A stretch of 64,000 nucleotides of DNA from Butyrivibrio sp. INlla21 (GCF_900116875.1 NZ_FPCC01000014.1:1-64000), one strand, 5' to 3'; positions 38,253-50,154 are shown, numbered from the stretch's first letter. Notes: generated by a model not told the origin, from the sequence alone. Program-made: numbers and translations.

Positions 38253-41200
38253 TTACTCTTCGTCGTCAGAAACAGAAACTTCATCGTCAATCTCGATCTC
38301 ATCTTCGATGATCTCTTCTTTTTCGATGTCCTTCTTTTTCTTCTTAAGGATAAGCTTCTCTGCATCTTCGAAGTTGGCGTCGGTATTAAGAGCTGTGTTT
38401 CTGTATCTCTTCATACCTGTTCCGGCAGGGATAAGCTTACCGATAATAACGTTCTCTTTAAGTCCGATAAGAGGATCAACCTTACCCTTGATAGCTGCAT
38501 CAGTAAGAACCTTGGTTGTCTCCTGGAATGATGCTGCTGAAAGGAATGAGTTGGTTGCAAGTGCTGCCTTGGTGATACCAAGGATTACCTGCTTACCTTC
38601 CGCAGGTCTCTTCTCCTCAGAGATGAGTGCCTCGTTCTTATCCTCGAAATCAAGAACATCAACAAGTGTTCCGGGAAGGAAATCTGTATCTCCGCTCTCG
38701 TCGATTCTTACTTTCTTAAGCATCTGGCGAACGATAACCTCGATGTGCTTATCGCAGATATCAACACCCTGTAAGCGGTAAACTCTCTGAACTTCTCTTA
38801 AGAGGTAATCCTGTACTGCACGGATTCCCTTGATCTTAAGAAGATCGTGAGGGTTAACTGAACCTTCTGTAAGCTCGTCACCGGCTTCGATTGTTGTTCC
38901 GTCCTGAACCTTGATACGTGATCCGTAAGGGATAAGATAAGCTTTTGACTCGCCTGTCTCATCGTTGGTTACGATAACTTCACGTTTCTTCTTGGTGTCT
39001 CTGATCTCAACCTGACCGTCAAGCTCTGAGATGATCGCAAGTCCCTTAGGCTTTCTTGCCTCGAACAACTCCTCGACACGGGGAAGACCCTGTGTGATAT
39101 CGCCACCGGCAACACCACCTGTGTGGAATGTTCTCATGGTAAGCTGTGTACCGGGCTCACCGATTGACTGTGCAGCGATGATACCAACTGCCTCACCGAC
39201 CTGAACTGCCTCACCTGTTGCCATGTTAGCGCCGTAGCACTTAGCACAGATTCCGTTGTGTGAACGGCAAGTAAGGATTGTACGGATCTTAACTGCATCA
39301 ACAGGCTGTCCCTTAGCATTGACACCTATTGTAAGAATCTTCTCAGCTCTTGAAGGAGTGATCATGTGATTCTTCTTAACAAGAACGTTGCCGTCCTTAT
39401 CTTTTATAGTCTCGCAGGAATATCTTCCTGTGATTCTGTCCTTAAGAGGCTCGATTGTCTCTTTTCCGTCCATGAATGCCTTAACGGTCATTCCGGGGAT
39501 AACTTCCTTGCCTTCGCAGCAATCGATGTCACGAATGATAAGCTCCTGAGATACGTCTACCATTCGACGTGTAAGGTATCCGGAATCGGCTGTACGAAGA
39601 GCCGTATCTGAAAGTCCCTTACGAGCACCGTGTGCTGACATGAAGTATTCCAGAACGTCAAGTCCTTCACGGAAGTTAGACTTGATAGGAAGCTCGATGG
39701 TACGACCTGTTGTATCGGCCATAAGTCCACGCATACCTGCAAGCTGTTTGATCTGCTGGTTACTACCACGGGCACCTGAGTCAGCCATCATGTAGATGTT
39801 GTTGTACTTATCAAGACCTGCAAGAAGCACTTCTGTGAGCTCTTTATCGGTCTCCATCCAAGTATCAACTACCGCACGATAACGCTCTTCGTCTGTGATG
39901 AGACCACGACGATAGTTAGCTGCAATCTTATCAACAGTTGCCTGAGCTTCATCAAGCATCTGCTGCTTCTGAGGAGGCACTGTCATATCGGCGATGGAAA
40001 CGGTCATAGCTGCTCTTGTTGAGTAGTGGTAACCTGTTGCCTTGATATTATCAAGAACCTCTGCAGTTGCGAATGTTCCGTGTGTGTTGATCATAGCGGT
40101 AACGATCTGCTTAAGCTGTTTCTTACCAACCATGAAGTCAACTTCAAGCTTGAATGTATTCTCGGGATTGGTTCTGTCTACAAAACCAAGATCCTGAGGG
40201 ATGATCTCGTTGAAGAGGAATCTTCCGAGTGTTGATTCTGCAAATCCTGTAGAAACCTCACCTTCGGCATTCTTCTTTTCAATTCTGATCTTAATTCTTG
40301 ACTGAAGTGTAATGTAACCGTTCTCGTATGCAAGAATAGCCTCGTCTACGCTCTTGAAGACTTTTCCTTCGCCAAGGGCTCCGGGTCTTTCCTGTGTGAG
40401 GTAGTAAATACCAAGTACCATATCCTGTGTAGGAACGTTTACAGGGCCACCGTCAGAAGGCTTAAGAAGGTTGTTGGGTGAGAGCATAAGGAATCTGCAC
40501 TCAGCCTGTGCCTCTACTGACAATGGAAGGTGTACAGCCATCTGGTCACCGTCGAAGTCGGCGTTGAAGGGTGTACATACAAGAGGATGAAGCTTAATAG
40601 CTTTACCTTCTACAAGGATAGGCTCAAATGCCTGAATACCAAGTCTGTGAAGTGTGGGAGCACGGTTAAGCATAACAGGGTGCTCTTTGATTACATCCTC
40701 AAGAACGTCCCAAACCTGCTCATCAAGTCTCTCAACGAGCTTCTTGGCGTTCTTTATGTTCTGTGAGATTCCTCTGGAAACAAGCTCTTTCATAACGAAA
40801 GGCTTGAAGAGCTCGATGGCCATTTCCTTAGGAAGTCCGCACTGATAAATCTTAAGTTCGGGTCCAACGACGATAACCGAACGTCCTGAATAGTCTACAC
40901 GCTTACCGAGAAGGTTCTGACGGAAACGTCCCGACTTACCCTTAAGCATGTCTGAAAGTGACTTAAGTGCTCTGTTACCGGGTCCTGTTACAGGTCTTCC
41001 TCTTCTACCGTTATCGATAAGTGCATCAACAGCCTCCTGGAGCATTCTCTTCTCGTTACGAACGATGATGTCGGGAGCTCCGAGATCCATAAGTCTCTTA
41101 AGTCTGTTGTTTCTGTTAATGATTCTTCTGTAAAGATCGTTAAGGTCAGATGTAGCGAAACGTCCGCCATCAAGCTGAACCATAGGACGAAGATCCGGAG

Positions 41201-41993
41201 GAATAACCGGGATGCAGTCCATGATCATCCATGCAGGAAGGTTTCCTGACTCTCTGAATGCCTCTACAACCTCAAGTCTCTTGATAATTCTTGCTCTCTT
41301 CTGTCCGCTTGAAGTATCAAGACCCTCTTTTAACTCCTGATACTCTTTCTCAAGATCGATATCGAGAAGGAGCTCTTTTATGGACTCAGCACCCATTCCT
41401 GCGCGGAACTTGCCGCCCCACTCTTCTCTTGCGTCCTGATATTCTTTCTCGGAGAGAACCTGCTTGTACTCAAGTGTTGTCTCACCGGGATCAAGTACTA
41501 TATAAGAAGCAAAATACAATACTTTTTCAAGAACACGGGGTGAAAGGTCAAGGATAAGTCCCATTCTGCTGGGGATACCCTTGAAGTACCAGATATGTGA
41601 TACGGGAGCTGCAAGCTCGATGTATCCCATTCTCTCACGACGTACGCTTGATTTGGTGATCTCTACGCCGCAACGGTCGCAGACAACACCCTTATATCTG
41701 ATCTTCTTGTACTTACCGCAGTGACATTCCCAGTCCTTGGTAGGTCCAAAAATTCTTTCGCAGAACAAACCGTCTCTTTCAGGCTTAAGTGTTCTGTAGT
41801 TGATTGTCTCAGGCTTGGTAACCTGTCCACTGAGTGGATCGTTATCTATTCTGTGTACCCAGCTTCTGATCTTCTCAGGAGAAGCAAGACCGATCTTGAT
41901 GGAGTCGAAAGTCATCGGCTGATAAGTCTGCTGCTGTGTTGATCTGCCGCTGGAAGCTTCATTTATTGCTTTATTCATAGTTGAATCAGACAT
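38253..41993 (-). CDS. rpoC: DNA-directed RNA polymerase subunit beta'
   Basis: 1246 aa. N-terminal zinc finger [20 protein letters not shown], the catalytic magnesium loop [14 protein letters not shown] at about residue 476, trigger-loop/bridge region [20 protein letters not shown]. An N-terminal extension of about 22 residues precedes [20 protein letters not shown], and the C-terminus ends in a Lys-rich then strongly acidic tail ([17 protein letters not shown]). Co-transcribed with rpoB, 38 bases downstream of it. Confidence 0.98.
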   Translation of the reverse strand: MSDSTMNKAINEASSGRSTQQQTYQPMTFDSIKIGLASPEKIRSWVHRIDNDPLSGQVTKPETINYRTLKPERDGLFCERIFGPTKDWECHCGKYKKIRYKGVVCDRCGVEITKSSVRRERMGYIELAAPVSHIWYFKGIPSRMGLILDLSPRVLEKVLYFASYIVLDPGETTLEYKQVLSEKEYQDAREEWGGKFRAGMGAESIKELLLDIDLEKEYQELKEGLDTSSGQKRARIIKRLEVVEAFRESGNLPAWMIMDCIPVIPPDLRPMVQLDGGRFATSDLNDLYRRIINRNNRLKRLMDLGAPDIIVRNEKRMLQEAVDALIDNGRRGRPVTGPGNRALKSLSDMLKGKSGRFRQNLLGKRVDYSGRSVIVVGPELKIYQCGLPKEMAIELFKPFVMKELVSRGISQNIKNAKKLVERLDEQVWDVLEDVIKEHPVMLNRAPTLHRLGIQAFEPILVEGKAIKLHPLVCTPFNADFDGDQMAVHLPLSVEAQAECRFLMLSPNNLLKPSDGGPVNVPTQDMVLGIYYLTQERPGALGEGKVFKSVDEAILAYENGYITLQSRIKIRIEKKNAEGEVSTGFAESTLGRFLFNEIIPQDLGFVDRTNPENTFKLEVDFMVGKKQLKQIVTAMINTHGTFATAEVLDNIKATGYHYSTRAAMTVSIADMTVPPQKQQMLDEAQATVDKIAANYRRGLITDEERYRAVVDTWMETDKELTEVLLAGLDKYNNIYMMADSGARGSNQQIKQLAGMRGLMADTTGRTIELPIKSNFREGLDVLEYFMSAHGARKGLSDTALRTADSGYLTRRMVDVSQELIIRDIDCCEGKEVIPGMTVKAFMDGKETIEPLKDRITGRYSCETIKDKDGNVLVKKNHMITPSRAEKILTIGVNAKGQPVDAVKIRTILTCRSHNGICAKCYGANMATGEAVQVGEAVGIIAAQSIGEPGTQLTMRTFHTGGVAGGDITQGLPRVEELFEARKPKGLAIISELDGQVEIRDTKKKREVIVTNDETGESKAYLIPYGSRIKVQDGTTIEAGDELTEGSVNPHDLLKIKGIRAVQDYLLREVQRVYRLQGVDICDKHIEVIVRQMLKKVRIDESGDTDFLPGTLVDVLDFEDKNEALISEEKRPAEGKQVILGITKAALATNSFLSAASFQETTKVLTDAAIKGKVDPLIGLKENVIIGKLIPAGTGMKRYRNTALNTDANFEDAEKLILKKKKKDIEKEEIIEDEIEIDDEVSVSDDEE

Positions 41994-42031
41994 TCGTAAC
42001 CTCTTTTCTTTGCTTTATTAGTTACTGCAAA

Positions 42032-45000
42032 TTACTCGTCATCAGATGCATCGCCAAAATCATCGAAATCTTCATCTGAATCGAAGCTTCCGGAATTCTC
42101 AACCTCTGATACAAGCTCGCCGCTCTCATCAAAGCGCTGCTGAGTATATCCGTTTGCCTCAAATGATTCCTGGCCGTAATCACGTCCCGAAGTATCACCT
42201 TCGATCTCATAGCGATAATCAGAATCCGTATAATCTACGCTCTCTTTGATTTCAACTTCTGTGTTGTCCTCACGGAGAACCTTGATATCAAGACCGAGTG
42301 ACTGAAGCTCTTTCAAAAGGACCTTGAATGACTCAGGTACACCGGGTTCAGGGATGTTATCGCCCTTAATGATAGCCTCGTATGTCTTAACACGTCCTAC
42401 AACGTCATCAGACTTAACTGTAAGAATCTCCTGAAGAGTATATGCAGCACCATAAGCCTCGAGAGCCCAAACCTCCATCTCTCCGAAACGCTGTCCACCG
42501 AACTGTGCCTTACCGCCGAGAGGCTGCTGTGTAACAAGTGAGTAAGGGCCGGTTGAACGTGCGTGGATCTTATCGTCTACAAGGTGATGGAGCTTGAGGT
42601 AATGCATGTGTCCGATAGTTGTCGGGCTGTCAAACTTCTGTCCTGTTCTACCGTCACGGAGCTGTACCTTTCCGTCTGATCTGATCGGAACGCCCTTCCA
42701 GAGCTCTCTGTGATCTCTGTTCTCATAGAGATAATCCATTATCTCGGGATGTACAAGATCCTTATATTTCTTTTCGAAATCTTCCCATGAGTCGTTAACG
42801 TAATCGTTAGCCATCTCAAGAGTATCCTGAATGTCTATCTCGTTAGCACCGTCAAAGATAGGTGTTGCGATATTAAATCCAAGTGCTTTTGCAGCAAGTG
42901 AAAGGTGAATCTCGAGAACCTGTCCGATATTCATACGGGAAGGAACGCCGAGGGGGTTAAGCACGATATCAAGAGGTCTGCCGTTAGGAAGATAAGGCAT
43001 ATCTTCTATAGGAAGTACTCTTGAAACGACACCCTTGTTACCGTGACGTCCGGCCATCTTATCACCTACAGAGATCTTTCTCTTCTGAGCGATGTAGATT
43101 CGAACAGCCTGGTTAACACCGGGTGAAAGCTCATCACCGTTTTCTCTTGTAAATACTTTGGCATCAACAACGATACCGTATTCTCCGTGAGGAACCTTAA
43201 GAGATGTATCTCTGACTTCTCTTGCCTTCTCACCGAAGATAGCACGAAGGAGTCTCTCCTCAGCTGTAAGCTCTGTCTCTCCCTTAGGAGTAACCTTACC
43301 TACAAGGATATCACCCGCACGAACCTCTGCACCGATACGGATAATTCCGCGATCGTCGAGATCCTTGAGTGCATCGTCACCGACACCGGGAACGTCACGT
43401 GTAATCTCTTCGGGTCCGAGCTTGGTCTCACGAGCCTCTGCCTCGTACTCTTCTATATGTACAGATGTAAATACATCATCACGAACAAGTCTTTCTGAAA
43501 GAAGAACAGCGTCCTCGTAGTTGTAACCTTCCCATGTCATGAAACCGATAAGAGGGTTCTTACCAAGACCGAGTTCTCCCTGTGAAGTTGAAGGACCGTC
43601 TGCGATAACCTGTCCTGCCTCAACGTGGTCGCCCTTGAATACAATGGGTCTCTGGTTGTAGCAGTTACTCTGGTTGGATCTCTGGAACTTAATGAGGTGG
43701 AACTCTTCCTTCTCACCGTCATCGTATGTCATCTGGATAAGCTTGCTGTCAACAAAGTCAACAGTTCCGGCTTTTCTTGCGACAACGCAGACACCTGAGT
43801 CAACGGCTGCCTTGCGCTCCATACCTGTTCCTACTGCAGGTGCTTCTGTTGTAAGAAGCGGCACTGCCTGACGCTGCATGTTTGATCCCATGAGGGCACG
43901 GTTAGCATCGTCGTTCTCAAGGAAAGGAATAAGTGCTGTAGCAACTGAGAATACCATTCTGGGAGACACGTCCATATACTCAAAAGCTGTCTTGGGATAT
44001 GCTGATGTCTCTTCTCTGTAACGGCCTGATACTGTATTTCTCTTGAAGAAACCGTTCTCATCAAGAGGAGTATTAGCCTGAGCTACATGGTAATTATCTT
44101 CTTCGTCGGCTGTAAGGTATTCAACCTCGTCAGTTACTCTTGGATTCTCAGGGTCTGACTGGTCAACCTTACGATAAGGCGCCTCAACGAAACCATAGTC
44201 GTTAACTCTTGCATAACTTGCAAGTGAGTTGATAAGACCGATGTTAGGTCCTTCAGGTGTCTCGATAGGACACATACGACCATAGTGTGTATAGTGAACG
44301 TCTCGAACCTCGAATCCGGCTCTGTCTCTTGAAAGACCACCGGGACCAAGTGCTGAAAGACGTCTCTTGTGAGTAAGCTCACCGAGAGGGTTGTTCTGGT
44401 CCATGAACTGTGAAAGCTGTGATGAACCGAAGAACTCCTTAACAGCAGCCTGTACAGGCTTGATGTTGATAAGGATCTGAGGAGAAACTTCCTCAGTGTC
44501 ATGAGTTGTCATTCTCTCACGAACTACTCTCTCAAGTCTTGAAAGTCCGATACGGTACTGGTTCTGAAGAAGCTCGCCTACGCAACGGATACGTCTGTTT
44601 CCGAGGTGGTCGATATCATCATCGTTACCGATGCCGTACTCAAGATGAATATTATAGTTAATAGAAGCAATGATATCTTCTCTTGTAATGTGCTTTGGAA
44701 TAAGATCATGTACACGCTTCTTGATGGTCTCAGCAAGTCCTTCGGGGTCGTTCTTGGCTGTGTACTCATCAAGGATCTCTTTAAGTACGGGATAGTAAAC
44801 ATCCTCGTTGATTCCAAGCTCGGCAGGATCACAGTCAATGAAGTGTGTGATGTCTACCATCATATTGGAAAGAACCTTAACGTTGCGCTCTTCCTCCTGA
44901 AGGAATACATAAGGAATAGCACAGTTCTGGATCTCTGTAGCAAGTGCACGATCAACCTTGGTTCCTGCTGAAGCGATCATCTCACCTGTGAACTCATCAA

Positions 45001-45910
45001 CTACATCCTCAGCGAGAACGTGTCCGTTGATACGGTTCTTGAAGTGAAGCTTCTTATTGAACTTATATCTACCAACCTTGGCAAGATCATATCTTCTTGC
45101 ATCAAAGAACATAGCGTTGATAAGGCTCTCTGCACTCTCAACAGAAAGAGGCTCACCGGGACGTATTTTTCTGTACAGCTCAAGAAGACCACTCTGATAA
45201 TCTGTAGAAGGGTCTTTAGAAAAACTTCCCTGAATCTTGGGCTCATCGCCGAAGAGTTCAAGAATCTCTTCATTTGTTCCGATTCCGAGCGCTCTAATAA
45301 GAACAGTAACGGGAACCTTTCTCGTTCTGTCTACTCTTGCGTAGAATACGTCATTAGAATCGGTCTCGTACTCAAGCCATGCACCTCTGTTAGGAATAAC
45401 GGTACATGCAATAAGCTCCTTACCGATCTTATCGTATGTAATATCGTAATAGATACCGGGTGAACGTACCAACTGGCTGACGATAACACGCTCAGCTCCG
45501 TTGATTACAAAGGTACCTGTTGCAGTCATGAGAGGGAGGTCACCCATAAAGATCTCATGCTCGGTAAACTCGTTCTTCTCCTTATTATGAAGACGAACCT
45601 TTACCTTTAAAGGTGCAGCAAATGTTGCATCTCTCTCCTTGCACTTCTCAATCGTATTCTTATTCTTGTCGATCTCATCCTCGCAAAGCTTGAAATCAAC
45701 AAATTCCAGACTGAGTTTGCCACTGTAGTCCTCAATAGGAGAGATATCGTCAAAGACTTCCTTCAAGCCTTCGTCAAGAAACCACTGATATGAATTCTTC
45801 TGAACTTCAATCAGGTTCGGCATCTCCAGGACTTCCTTCTGGCGCTGGAAGCTCATTCGTATGTTCTTACCAGAGCCGGTAGGATGTAATCTGTTTTTTT
45901 CCATTGACAT
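42032..45910 (-). CDS. rpoB: DNA-directed RNA polymerase subunit beta
   Basis: 1292 aa. The rifampicin pocket ([31 protein letters not shown]) has the sensitive residues. [20 protein letters not shown] and [20 protein letters not shown] are conserved. The C-terminus is a Ser/Asp-rich acidic tail ([17 protein letters not shown]). It has its own promoter and a leader of about 95 nt. Confidence 0.98.
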   Translation of the reverse strand: MSMEKNRLHPTGSGKNIRMSFQRQKEVLEMPNLIEVQKNSYQWFLDEGLKEVFDDISPIEDYSGKLSLEFVDFKLCEDEIDKNKNTIEKCKERDATFAAPLKVKVRLHNKEKNEFTEHEIFMGDLPLMTATGTFVINGAERVIVSQLVRSPGIYYDITYDKIGKELIACTVIPNRGAWLEYETDSNDVFYARVDRTRKVPVTVLIRALGIGTNEEILELFGDEPKIQGSFSKDPSTDYQSGLLELYRKIRPGEPLSVESAESLINAMFFDARRYDLAKVGRYKFNKKLHFKNRINGHVLAEDVVDEFTGEMIASAGTKVDRALATEIQNCAIPYVFLQEEERNVKVLSNMMVDITHFIDCDPAELGINEDVYYPVLKEILDEYTAKNDPEGLAETIKKRVHDLIPKHITREDIIASINYNIHLEYGIGNDDDIDHLGNRRIRCVGELLQNQYRIGLSRLERVVRERMTTHDTEEVSPQILINIKPVQAAVKEFFGSSQLSQFMDQNNPLGELTHKRRLSALGPGGLSRDRAGFEVRDVHYTHYGRMCPIETPEGPNIGLINSLASYARVNDYGFVEAPYRKVDQSDPENPRVTDEVEYLTADEEDNYHVAQANTPLDENGFFKRNTVSGRYREETSAYPKTAFEYMDVSPRMVFSVATALIPFLENDDANRALMGSNMQRQAVPLLTTEAPAVGTGMERKAAVDSGVCVVARKAGTVDFVDSKLIQMTYDDGEKEEFHLIKFQRSNQSNCYNQRPIVFKGDHVEAGQVIADGPSTSQGELGLGKNPLIGFMTWEGYNYEDAVLLSERLVRDDVFTSVHIEEYEAEARETKLGPEEITRDVPGVGDDALKDLDDRGIIRIGAEVRAGDILVGKVTPKGETELTAEERLLRAIFGEKAREVRDTSLKVPHGEYGIVVDAKVFTRENGDELSPGVNQAVRIYIAQKRKISVGDKMAGRHGNKGVVSRVLPIEDMPYLPNGRPLDIVLNPLGVPSRMNIGQVLEIHLSLAAKALGFNIATPIFDGANEIDIQDTLEMANDYVNDSWEDFEKKYKDLVHPEIMDYLYENRDHRELWKGVPIRSDGKVQLRDGRTGQKFDSPTTIGHMHYLKLHHLVDDKIHARSTGPYSLVTQQPLGGKAQFGGQRFGEMEVWALEAYGAAYTLQEILTVKSDDVVGRVKTYEAIIKGDNIPEPGVPESFKVLLKELQSLGLDIKVLREDNTEVEIKESVDYTDSDYRYEIEGDTSGRDYGQESFEANGYTQQRFDESGELVSEVENSGSFDSDEDFDDFGDASDDE

Positions 45911-46039
45911 TCACCCCGTTCTTTTAGTATTGATATATATTGCAGAGTCTGTCCGGGCACTTTAAAAAAGCGCGCAAAAAGACCCATTACACCACAATAG
46001 TGCATTTTCCATTGTACTTCTAAAAAATCTTCATGTCAA
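45911..46039 (-). promoter_or_regulatory. rpoBC promoter and leader
   Basis: Minus strand TTGACA (46034-46039), 17-base spacer, TACAAT (46011-46016). The leader of about 95 nt contains GGTCTTTTTGCGCGCTTTTT but no clear terminator. So rpoBC can be expressed apart from rplJL, which ends in a hairpin at 46215-46263. Confidence 0.85.
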
Positions 46040-46121
46040 TAAGAAATTTATGAGTTTTTTTACAAAAAAATAAATATCACAACTAAGCGATATACGGATT
46101 GCTTCGTACTTGTGCTGTAAT

Positions 46122-46270
46122 TGATATACGAATTGCTCCGCACATAGTGCTCTCGCAATTCTACAGATATTCGGAATACGCATTAACATGCTTCTTCCTC
46201 ATAACTGTTACGGTCAAAAATAAAAGGTCTATCGCACGCAAGCATGCGATAGACCTTTTGCTTTTGACAC
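46122..46270 (-). repeat. Modular hairpin repeat, copy 2 (complete); module A ends rplL
   Basis: Minus strand: GTGTC, module A AAAAGGTCTATCGCATGC-TT-GCGTGCGATAGACCTTTT, then ATTTTTGACC, module B ATGAGGAAG..GCAT-GTTA-ATGC..TTCCG, linker AATATCTGTAGAATTGCG, module C GCAC-TAT-GTGC, and AGCAATTCGTATATCA. Module A is the intrinsic terminator of rplL. The last 16 bases recur with one change 34 bases on (46089-46103). Same linkers as copy 1, different paired stems. Confidence 0.85.
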
Positions 46271-46279
46271 GAATATCAA

Positions 46280-46657
46280 TTACTTAAGAGTAACCTTAGC
46301 GCCCTCAGCCTCAACCTTAGCCTTGATATCATCAGCCTCAGCCTTAGAAGCGTTCTCCTTGATCATCTTAGGAGCTCCGTCTACGAGATCCTTTGCTTCC
46401 TTAAGTCCAAGACCTGTGATCTCACGAACAACCTTGATAACCTTAACCTTGTTAGGTCCAACCTCTGTAAGCTCAACGTTGAACTCAGACTTCTCTTCTC
46501 CGCCTGCACCTGCGCCAGCACCAGCTGCTGCAACTACAACGCCTGCTGCTGCAGATACGCCGAACTCTTCCTCACAAGCCTTTACAAGCTCGTTTAACTC
46601 AAGAACTGTTAACTCTTTGATAGCATCAATGATTTCTGCTGTAGATAACTTTGCCAT
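46280..46657 (-). CDS. rplL: 50S ribosomal protein L7/L12
   Basis: bL12 stalk protein, 125 aa. N-terminal dimerisation helix ([20 protein letters not shown]), an Ala/Gly-rich hinge ([17 protein letters not shown]) and the factor-binding C-terminal domain [33 protein letters not shown]. Normal. Terminated by module A of the repeat just downstream. Confidence 0.98.
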   Translation of the reverse strand: MAKLSTAEIIDAIKELTVLELNELVKACEEEFGVSAAAGVVVAAAGAGAGAGGEEKSEFNVELTEVGPNKVKVIKVVREITGLGLKEAKDLVDGAPKMIKENASKAEADDIKAKVEAEGAKVTLK

Positions 46658-46721
46658 TTTATATACCTCCGTATAATAATCAATAAATTAGTGTTGTTAA
46701 AATTATGAAGCAACGCACAGA

Positions 46722-47339
46722 TTACTCTGCTGCAGGTGCTTCTGCCTCTGCTGCGGGAGCCTCAGCTGTCTCAGCGGGAGCTTCTGCTGTCTCAACAGGT
46801 GCCTCTTCTGCTGCAGGAGCTGCCTCCTCAGCTGCGGGTGCCTCTGCCTCACCTGCACCGCCTTTCTCTGCGATCTGATTGATAACGCGAGCGAAGTTTG
46901 CGATAGGTGACTGCATAGAGCCAAGCAACTTGGAAAGAAGAACTTCCTTTGAAGGGATAGCAGCGATCTCAGACATTGCCTGAGCGTCATAGAACTTTCC
47001 TTCTATAACACCACCCTTAATCTCAAGAGCCTTAGCCTTCTTAGCGAAGTCATAAAGCACACGAGCGGGAGCTGCAGGATCGTTAGTAGATACAGCCATT
47101 GCGCTGGGTCCGTTAAGAAGATCCTTAAGCTGCTCGAAATCTGTTCCCTTGAATGCGAAGTTCATCATCGTATTCTTGTAAACCTTATATGTAACGCCTT
47201 CTTCACGAAGTTTCTTACGAAGCTCAGTATCCTGTGCAACAGTAAGTCCGCGGTGATCTACAAGTACGAGCGCCTGTGCGTCTTTAATCTTCTCAGAAAT
47301 CTCTTCAACTACAGGCTTTTTAAGTTCAACCTTTGCCAT
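46722..47339 (-). CDS. rplJ: 50S ribosomal protein L10, with Ala/Pro/Glu-rich tail
   Basis: uL10, 205 aa against about 165-175 usually. The fold to about residue 165 is normal (QALVLVDHRGLTVAQDTELR, YKNTMMNFAFKG, IEGKFYDAQAMSEIAAIPSK). The extra 35-40 residues are a low-complexity tail of repeated EAPAAE/ETAEAPA units. Normally the C-terminal helix binds L7/L12 dimers, and the tail follows it. Autoregulated through the L10 leader upstream. Confidence 0.97.
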   Translation of the reverse strand: MAKVELKKPVVEEISEKIKDAQALVLVDHRGLTVAQDTELRKKLREEGVTYKVYKNTMMNFAFKGTDFEQLKDLLNGPSAMAVSTNDPAAPARVLYDFAKKAKALEIKGGVIEGKFYDAQAMSEIAAIPSKEVLLSKLLGSMQSPIANFARVINQIAEKGGAGEAEAPAAEEAAPAAEEAPVETAEAPAETAEAPAAEAEAPAAE

Positions 47340-47370
47340 TCTTTTTACCTCCTTATAGAATTTACCGCCG

Positions 47371-47539
47371 AAAAAAAACCTCTCGAAGACATCGAGAGGC
47401 TAAAAGTCTAATCATAACTTTTCCTCGGCAGGCGTTTTCACATTACGTTCCTCTCGGAACACCTGCTGTCTTCGGCACGGTTGTCATCTATTCTTACGAC
47501 AACCTTAGATAATTTATCATAATAAATATATGTTGTCAA
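47371..47539 (-). promoter_or_regulatory. rplJL promoter, L10 leader and attenuator
   Basis: Minus strand TTGACA (47534-47539), 17-base spacer, TAAATT (47511-47516). The -35 overlaps the capA stop codon. The leader carries the L10-binding kink-turn text GTGCCGAAGACAGCAGGTG and CCTGCCGAGG (47423-47478), then an intrinsic terminator CCTCTCGATGTCTTCGAGAGG (47379-47399) with eight Ts. This is the classic Bacillota L10 leader: excess L10-L12 should favour termination. Confidence 0.92.
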
Positions 47540-48786
47540 GGACTAATATATCCTTTTTCATCTATATGAACTCCGGGTGAAATACCGGCCATCCAATTAA
47601 GTATCCTGCTCTTTTCCTCGCCCTCTGCTTCATTGACACAGCAGCCACTCTGAATCGCAGGCACGAACTGAAGGTTTACCGCTCCGTTCTTATGAAGTGT
47701 CGTGATAACCATTCCCGTATCAAGTGTCTTGGAGTTAAAAATAAAATTACCAAGACTATAAACAACAGGAACATCGTCCACATAATCAATCTTCTGAAGA
47801 ACATGAGGATGATCGCCTATTATAAGATTGGCTCCGGCATCCGCTATCTCTTTTGCCTGATCCCTCTGAAGATAATCGATCTCCGTAGCACTCTCGGTTC
47901 CCCAATGAACAAACACGATCACATACGCATTCTTCTCTCTGGCTTCCTTGATCTTATCAACCAAAAGCTCACCGTTAAAGCATCTGAAGACGCCCGGCGA
48001 ATCCTCGGTCGCGCCCTTCGTATCGGGATGATCAAGCCTCTCGATCTGAGTTGCGCAGATAAAAGCAATCTTCATGCCGCTTTCAGTGATGTAATAAACA
48101 GGGTGAGACGCTTCTTCTATATTATGGCCCGCGCCGGCATAAACAATGTCCTGATCTCTTATATGGTCAAAAGAATCTACGAGTGCATCTTCTCCGTAAT
48201 CATAAGCATGGTTATTGGCAAGAGATACGATATCAGCGCCCATGGTCTTAAGTATTCCGGCAGTCTCGGGACGCGCCCTGAACGTGTAGGTCTTGCCTTC
48301 CGTCGGAGTTCCTCTGTCCGAATAAGGAAACTCGTTGTTGATCATCATGATATCAACGCCGCGCATTTTCTCTAAAAGACTACTTCCGACGATGCCTTCC
48401 GCAGTGTCACCGTTCCTTTTAAACTTATCTCCCACGGCATAGTTTTCGTCAAAAAGAATATCTCCCGCAAAGCCGATAGTAACGCACTCATCATCGTACG
48501 TTCCGATCTTATGCGTATAGTCCTTATCTTCTTCAGCAACTTCCATCGCCTTCTTGGCGGATTCTTCATCCGTTACCGCAGCGTTCATTGCATAGCCCGC
48601 CTCAGGAATATCCTCCCAGGCATCAGTCAGAAAACCATGATTCGATGCGTGGTTGTTCTTTATATTCTTCATGATAAAAAGAGTCGGAAGTCCCACCACT
48701 AGCATGATCGCAAGTGTTGCCAAAAAAATCTTTATAGCCGGAGAAACCTTGATGCTCCGTCTTTTGTCGTCATAATATCTGCTCAT
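47536..48786 (-). CDS. CapA-family metallophosphatase-like protein
   Basis: PGA_cap family, 416 aa: short cytoplasmic N-terminus, a membrane anchor at about 18-40, then an extracytoplasmic domain with metal-site-like motifs FAGDILFDEN, NNEFPYSD, SLANNHAYDYGEDAL, FVHWGTE and IIGDHPHVLQ. Family members act in poly-gamma-glutamate or cell-surface biology; no capBC partners are here, so the substrate is unknown. It separates rplA from rplJ. No Shine-Dalgarno is present, and the promoter -10 lies ten bases before the ATG, so the mRNA may be leaderless. Confidence 0.9.
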   Translation of the reverse strand: MSRYYDDKRRSIKVSPAIKIFLATLAIMLVVGLPTLFIMKNIKNNHASNHGFLTDAWEDIPEAGYAMNAAVTDEESAKKAMEVAEEDKDYTHKIGTYDDECVTIGFAGDILFDENYAVGDKFKRNGDTAEGIVGSSLLEKMRGVDIMMINNEFPYSDRGTPTEGKTYTFRARPETAGILKTMGADIVSLANNHAYDYGEDALVDSFDHIRDQDIVYAGAGHNIEEASHPVYYITESGMKIAFICATQIERLDHPDTKGATEDSPGVFRCFNGELLVDKIKEAREKNAYVIVFVHWGTESATEIDYLQRDQAKEIADAGANLIIGDHPHVLQKIDYVDDVPVVYSLGNFIFNSKTLDTGMVITTLHKNGAVNLQFVPAIQSGCCVNEAEGEEKSRILNWMAGISPGVHIDEKGYISP

Positions 48787-48795
48787 ATCGTGGTT

Positions 48796-48804
48796 ATTAT
48801 ACCA
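48796..48804 (-). promoter_or_regulatory. Extended -10 promoter of capA, nearly leaderless
   Basis: Minus strand TGGTATAAT (TATAAT at 48796-48801). The start point expected about seven bases on falls within about 2-4 bases of the ATG at 48786. Confidence 0.65.
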
Positions 48805-48831
48805 TATTTTGTGGTTTTGTCTGTTACAACC

Positions 48832-48867
48832 ACAAAAAAGAGACGCATTTCTGCGTCTCTTTAAAAA
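48832..48867 (-). terminator. rplA terminator
   Basis: AAAGAGACGCA-GAA-TGCGTCTCTTTTTT on the minus strand, about 20 bases after rplA. Perfect 11-bp stem. Closes rpmG-secE-nusG-rplK-rplA. Confidence 0.95.
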
Positions 48868-48882
48868 TTCTTATGCAAGTAA

Positions 48883-49572
48883 TCAATACTTGTTAGCTAC
48901 AACCTTAACGCCGGGGCCCATTGTTGTTGCAAGAGTAATGCTCTTGAGGTACTGACCCTTAACTGATGAAGGCTTAGCCTTTGTGATAGCATCCATAAGA
49001 GCGTTGAAGTTCTGCTCAAGCTGCTCCTCTGTGAAAGATGCCTTTCCAACAGGAACGTGGATGATGTTAGCCTTATCAAGTCTGTACTCGATCTTACCGG
49101 CCTTGATATCGTTAACAGCCTTAGTTACATCCATAGTAACTGTGCCTGCCTTAGGGTTGGGCATAAGTCCCTTAGGTCCGAGAACCTTACCAAGACGTCC
49201 AACTACACCCATCATGTCAGGTGTTGCAACTACAACGTCGAAATCAAGCCATCCATCATTCTGGATCTTAGGAATAAGCTCCTCACCACCAACGTAATCT
49301 GCGCCGGCAGCCTGTGCCTCATCAAGCTTTGTACCCTTAGCGAATACAAGAACCTTAACTGTCTTACCTGTTCCGTTAGGAAGAACAACAGCGCCTCTGA
49401 TCTGCTGATCAGCGTGACGGCTGTCACAACCTGTTCTGATGTGAAGCTCTACAGTCTCATCAAACTTTGCAGTAGCAGACTTCTTAACAAGAGCTATTGC
49501 ATCAGCGGCTTCATACTGCTGAGTCTTATCAATAAGCTTAGCAGCTTCTAAGTATTTCTTTCCGTGTTTCAT
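48883..49572 (-). CDS. rplA: 50S ribosomal protein L1
   Basis: uL1, 229 aa, L1 stalk. [40 protein letters not shown] and the ending [21 protein letters not shown] are canonical. Thirteen bases after rplK. Confidence 0.98.
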   Translation of the reverse strand: MKHGKKYLEAAKLIDKTQQYEAADAIALVKKSATAKFDETVELHIRTGCDSRHADQQIRGAVVLPNGTGKTVKVLVFAKGTKLDEAQAAGADYVGGEELIPKIQNDGWLDFDVVVATPDMMGVVGRLGKVLGPKGLMPNPKAGTVTMDVTKAVNDIKAGKIEYRLDKANIIHVPVGKASFTEEQLEQNFNALMDAITKAKPSSVKGQYLKSITLATTMGPGVKVVANKY

Positions 49573-49585
49573 CTCTCATCCTCCA

Positions 49586-50011
49586 TCAGTCTTCTACTAC
49601 GATTCCCATGCTACGTGCTGTTCCAGCGATCATGCTCATAGCACCCTCGATGTCTACAGCATTAAGGTCAGGCATCTTTGTCTCTGCAATCTTTCTAACA
49701 TCTTCCTTAGAAACGGTTGCAACCTTAGTCTTGTTAGGAACTCCTGAACCCTTCTGAATCTTAGCTGCCTTCTTAAGAAGAACTGCAGCAGGTGGAGTCT
49801 TTGTGATGAATGTGAAACTTCTGTCTGCATAAACTGTGATAACAACAGGGATGATAACGTCACCCTTATCTGCTGTCTGTGCGTTGAACTGCTTTGTGAA
49901 TTCAACGATGTTTACACCGTGCTGACCAAGTGCGGGTCCAACCGGTGGTGCTGGTGTTGCTTTACCAGCCTGGATCTGTAACTTAATATATCCTTCGACT
50001 TTCTTTGCCAT
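49586..50011 (-). CDS. rplK: 50S ribosomal protein L11
   Basis: uL11, 141 aa, GTPase-associated centre. [32 protein letters not shown] and [20 protein letters not shown] are canonical; the thiostrepton-contact prolines are present. Confidence 0.98.
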   Translation of the reverse strand: MAKKVEGYIKLQIQAGKATPAPPVGPALGQHGVNIVEFTKQFNAQTADKGDVIIPVVITVYADRSFTFITKTPPAAVLLKKAAKIQKGSGVPNKTKVATVSKEDVRKIAETKMPDLNAVDIEGAMSMIAGTARSMGIVVED

Positions 50012-50031
50012 TATGGCACCTCCTGAAAATA

Positions 50032-50071
50032 TGTGGTCGGCGCATTATCCCCGGGGGGACAATGCTCCCAC
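50032..50071 (-). promoter_or_regulatory. Structured rplK leader
   Basis: Minus strand GTGGGAG (50065-50071), hairpin GCATT.TCCCC / GGGGA.AATGC (50042-50065), ACCACA (50032-50037). The GTGGGAG..ACCACA frame around a hairpin is common before rplK in Bacillota, and I take it as an L11/L1-type control element; the assignment is from memory of the pattern. Confidence 0.55.
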
Positions 50072-50154
50072 TCCAGCGGTTACATGCCCGTATTAAAACG
50101 AGCAATATATATTCAAGCACAAATGCGCCTAAATATCAAATAAAATATAAACTA

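Noticed and set aside
47692-48375. 227-codon plus-strand frame
   Set aside because: Antisense to capA; composition is that of a shadow frame.
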